The translations under genes and the position numbers were made by a program. A stretch of DNA of 21,763 nucleotides from Pseudomonadota bacterium (GTDB lineage Bacteria > Pseudomonadota > Gammaproteobacteria > Xanthomonadales > Xanthomonadaceae). Shown here piece by piece: positions 21,725 to 21,763 of the stretch. Location of the stretch: assembly GCA_023386795.1 (NCBI GenBank), contig JAEWJB010000069.1, positions 1 to 21,763 of the forward strand. Direction: 5' to 3'. Numbering within the stretch: the first letter of the stretch is position 1; each line of letters opens with the position of its first letter. The notes under the pieces were generated by a model. That model was not told the DNA's origin, made no database searches, and saw only the letters and a list, made by a program, of their open reading frames with translations.

Positions 21725-21763
21725 GTAGGAGCGGGGTGAACCCCCCCCCCCCCCGGGGCGGCC
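21725..21763. repeat. REP-like fragment running into a C homopolymer at the window edge
   Basis: GTAGGAGCGG at 21725-21734 is the same head as the two REP elements above. The next bases diverge (GGTGAACC in place of CTTCAGCC) into a variant palindrome. A run of 14 C residues follows (21741-21754), then GGGGCGGCC. The C-run is where the second arm of a small palindrome would start. It may be a real slippage-prone tract or a sequencing/assembly artefact near a contig end. Confidence 0.5.

Overview
The window is GC-rich, densely coded chromosomal DNA, most likely from a gammaproteobacterium of the Lysobacteraceae (Xanthomonadaceae: Lysobacter, Pseudoxanthomonas, Luteimonas and relatives). The evidence is the gene content and order (amiC-mutL, a FimX-type protein, phaB-phaR), the very high GC with long antisense shadow frames, and repetitive extragenic palindromes with a GTAG head, a style common in this family. 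Genus cannot be fixed from the sequence alone. I see no tRNA, rRNA, CRISPR array, transposase, prophage or plasmid gene. Nearly all genes are full length and conserved.

Layout. (1) 1-4684, plus strand: the 3' part of a cell-wall amidase, then mutL, a DUF1684 lipoprotein and a TraB/GumN-family protein, packed with overlaps or gaps of a few bases. A paired palindrome (REP/BIME) follows, and its first bases contain the last gene's stop codon. (2) 4816-7213, minus strand: gluQ, phaB and phaR. These supply a tRNA-modifying enzyme, acetoacetyl-CoA reductase for polyhydroxybutyrate, and the PHB regulator; the phaB-phaR gap is rich in TGC-containing inverted repeats. (3) 7316-8197, plus strand: htpX, diverging from gluQ and ending in a strong bidirectional terminator. 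(4) 8283-12816, minus strand: a FimX-like REC-PAS-GGDEF-EAL protein whose catalytic signatures are all degenerate, and a small yaiI-yaeQ-yhiN operon.

(5) 13066-16191, plus strand: a cold-shock gene with a textbook terminator, then a GST, selO (protein AMPylase) and apt as a compact operon. It ends at a second REP hairpin shared with the convergent dbpA. (6) 16313-18781, minus strand: dbpA and a YeiH-type membrane protein. The latter diverges from a LysR regulator (18884-19771), an arrangement like yeiE/yeiH. (7) 19814-21700, plus strand: the ABC-F ATPase uup, followed by a REP-like fragment running into a 14-C homopolymer at the window edge.

I did not find a wholly new multi-gene system. The points most worth a second look are the candidate PhaR operator cluster, the REP element that supplies a stop codon, the catalytically empty FimX homologue, the endonuclease-type MutL motif, and several short regulatory palindromes at divergent or unusual start sites.
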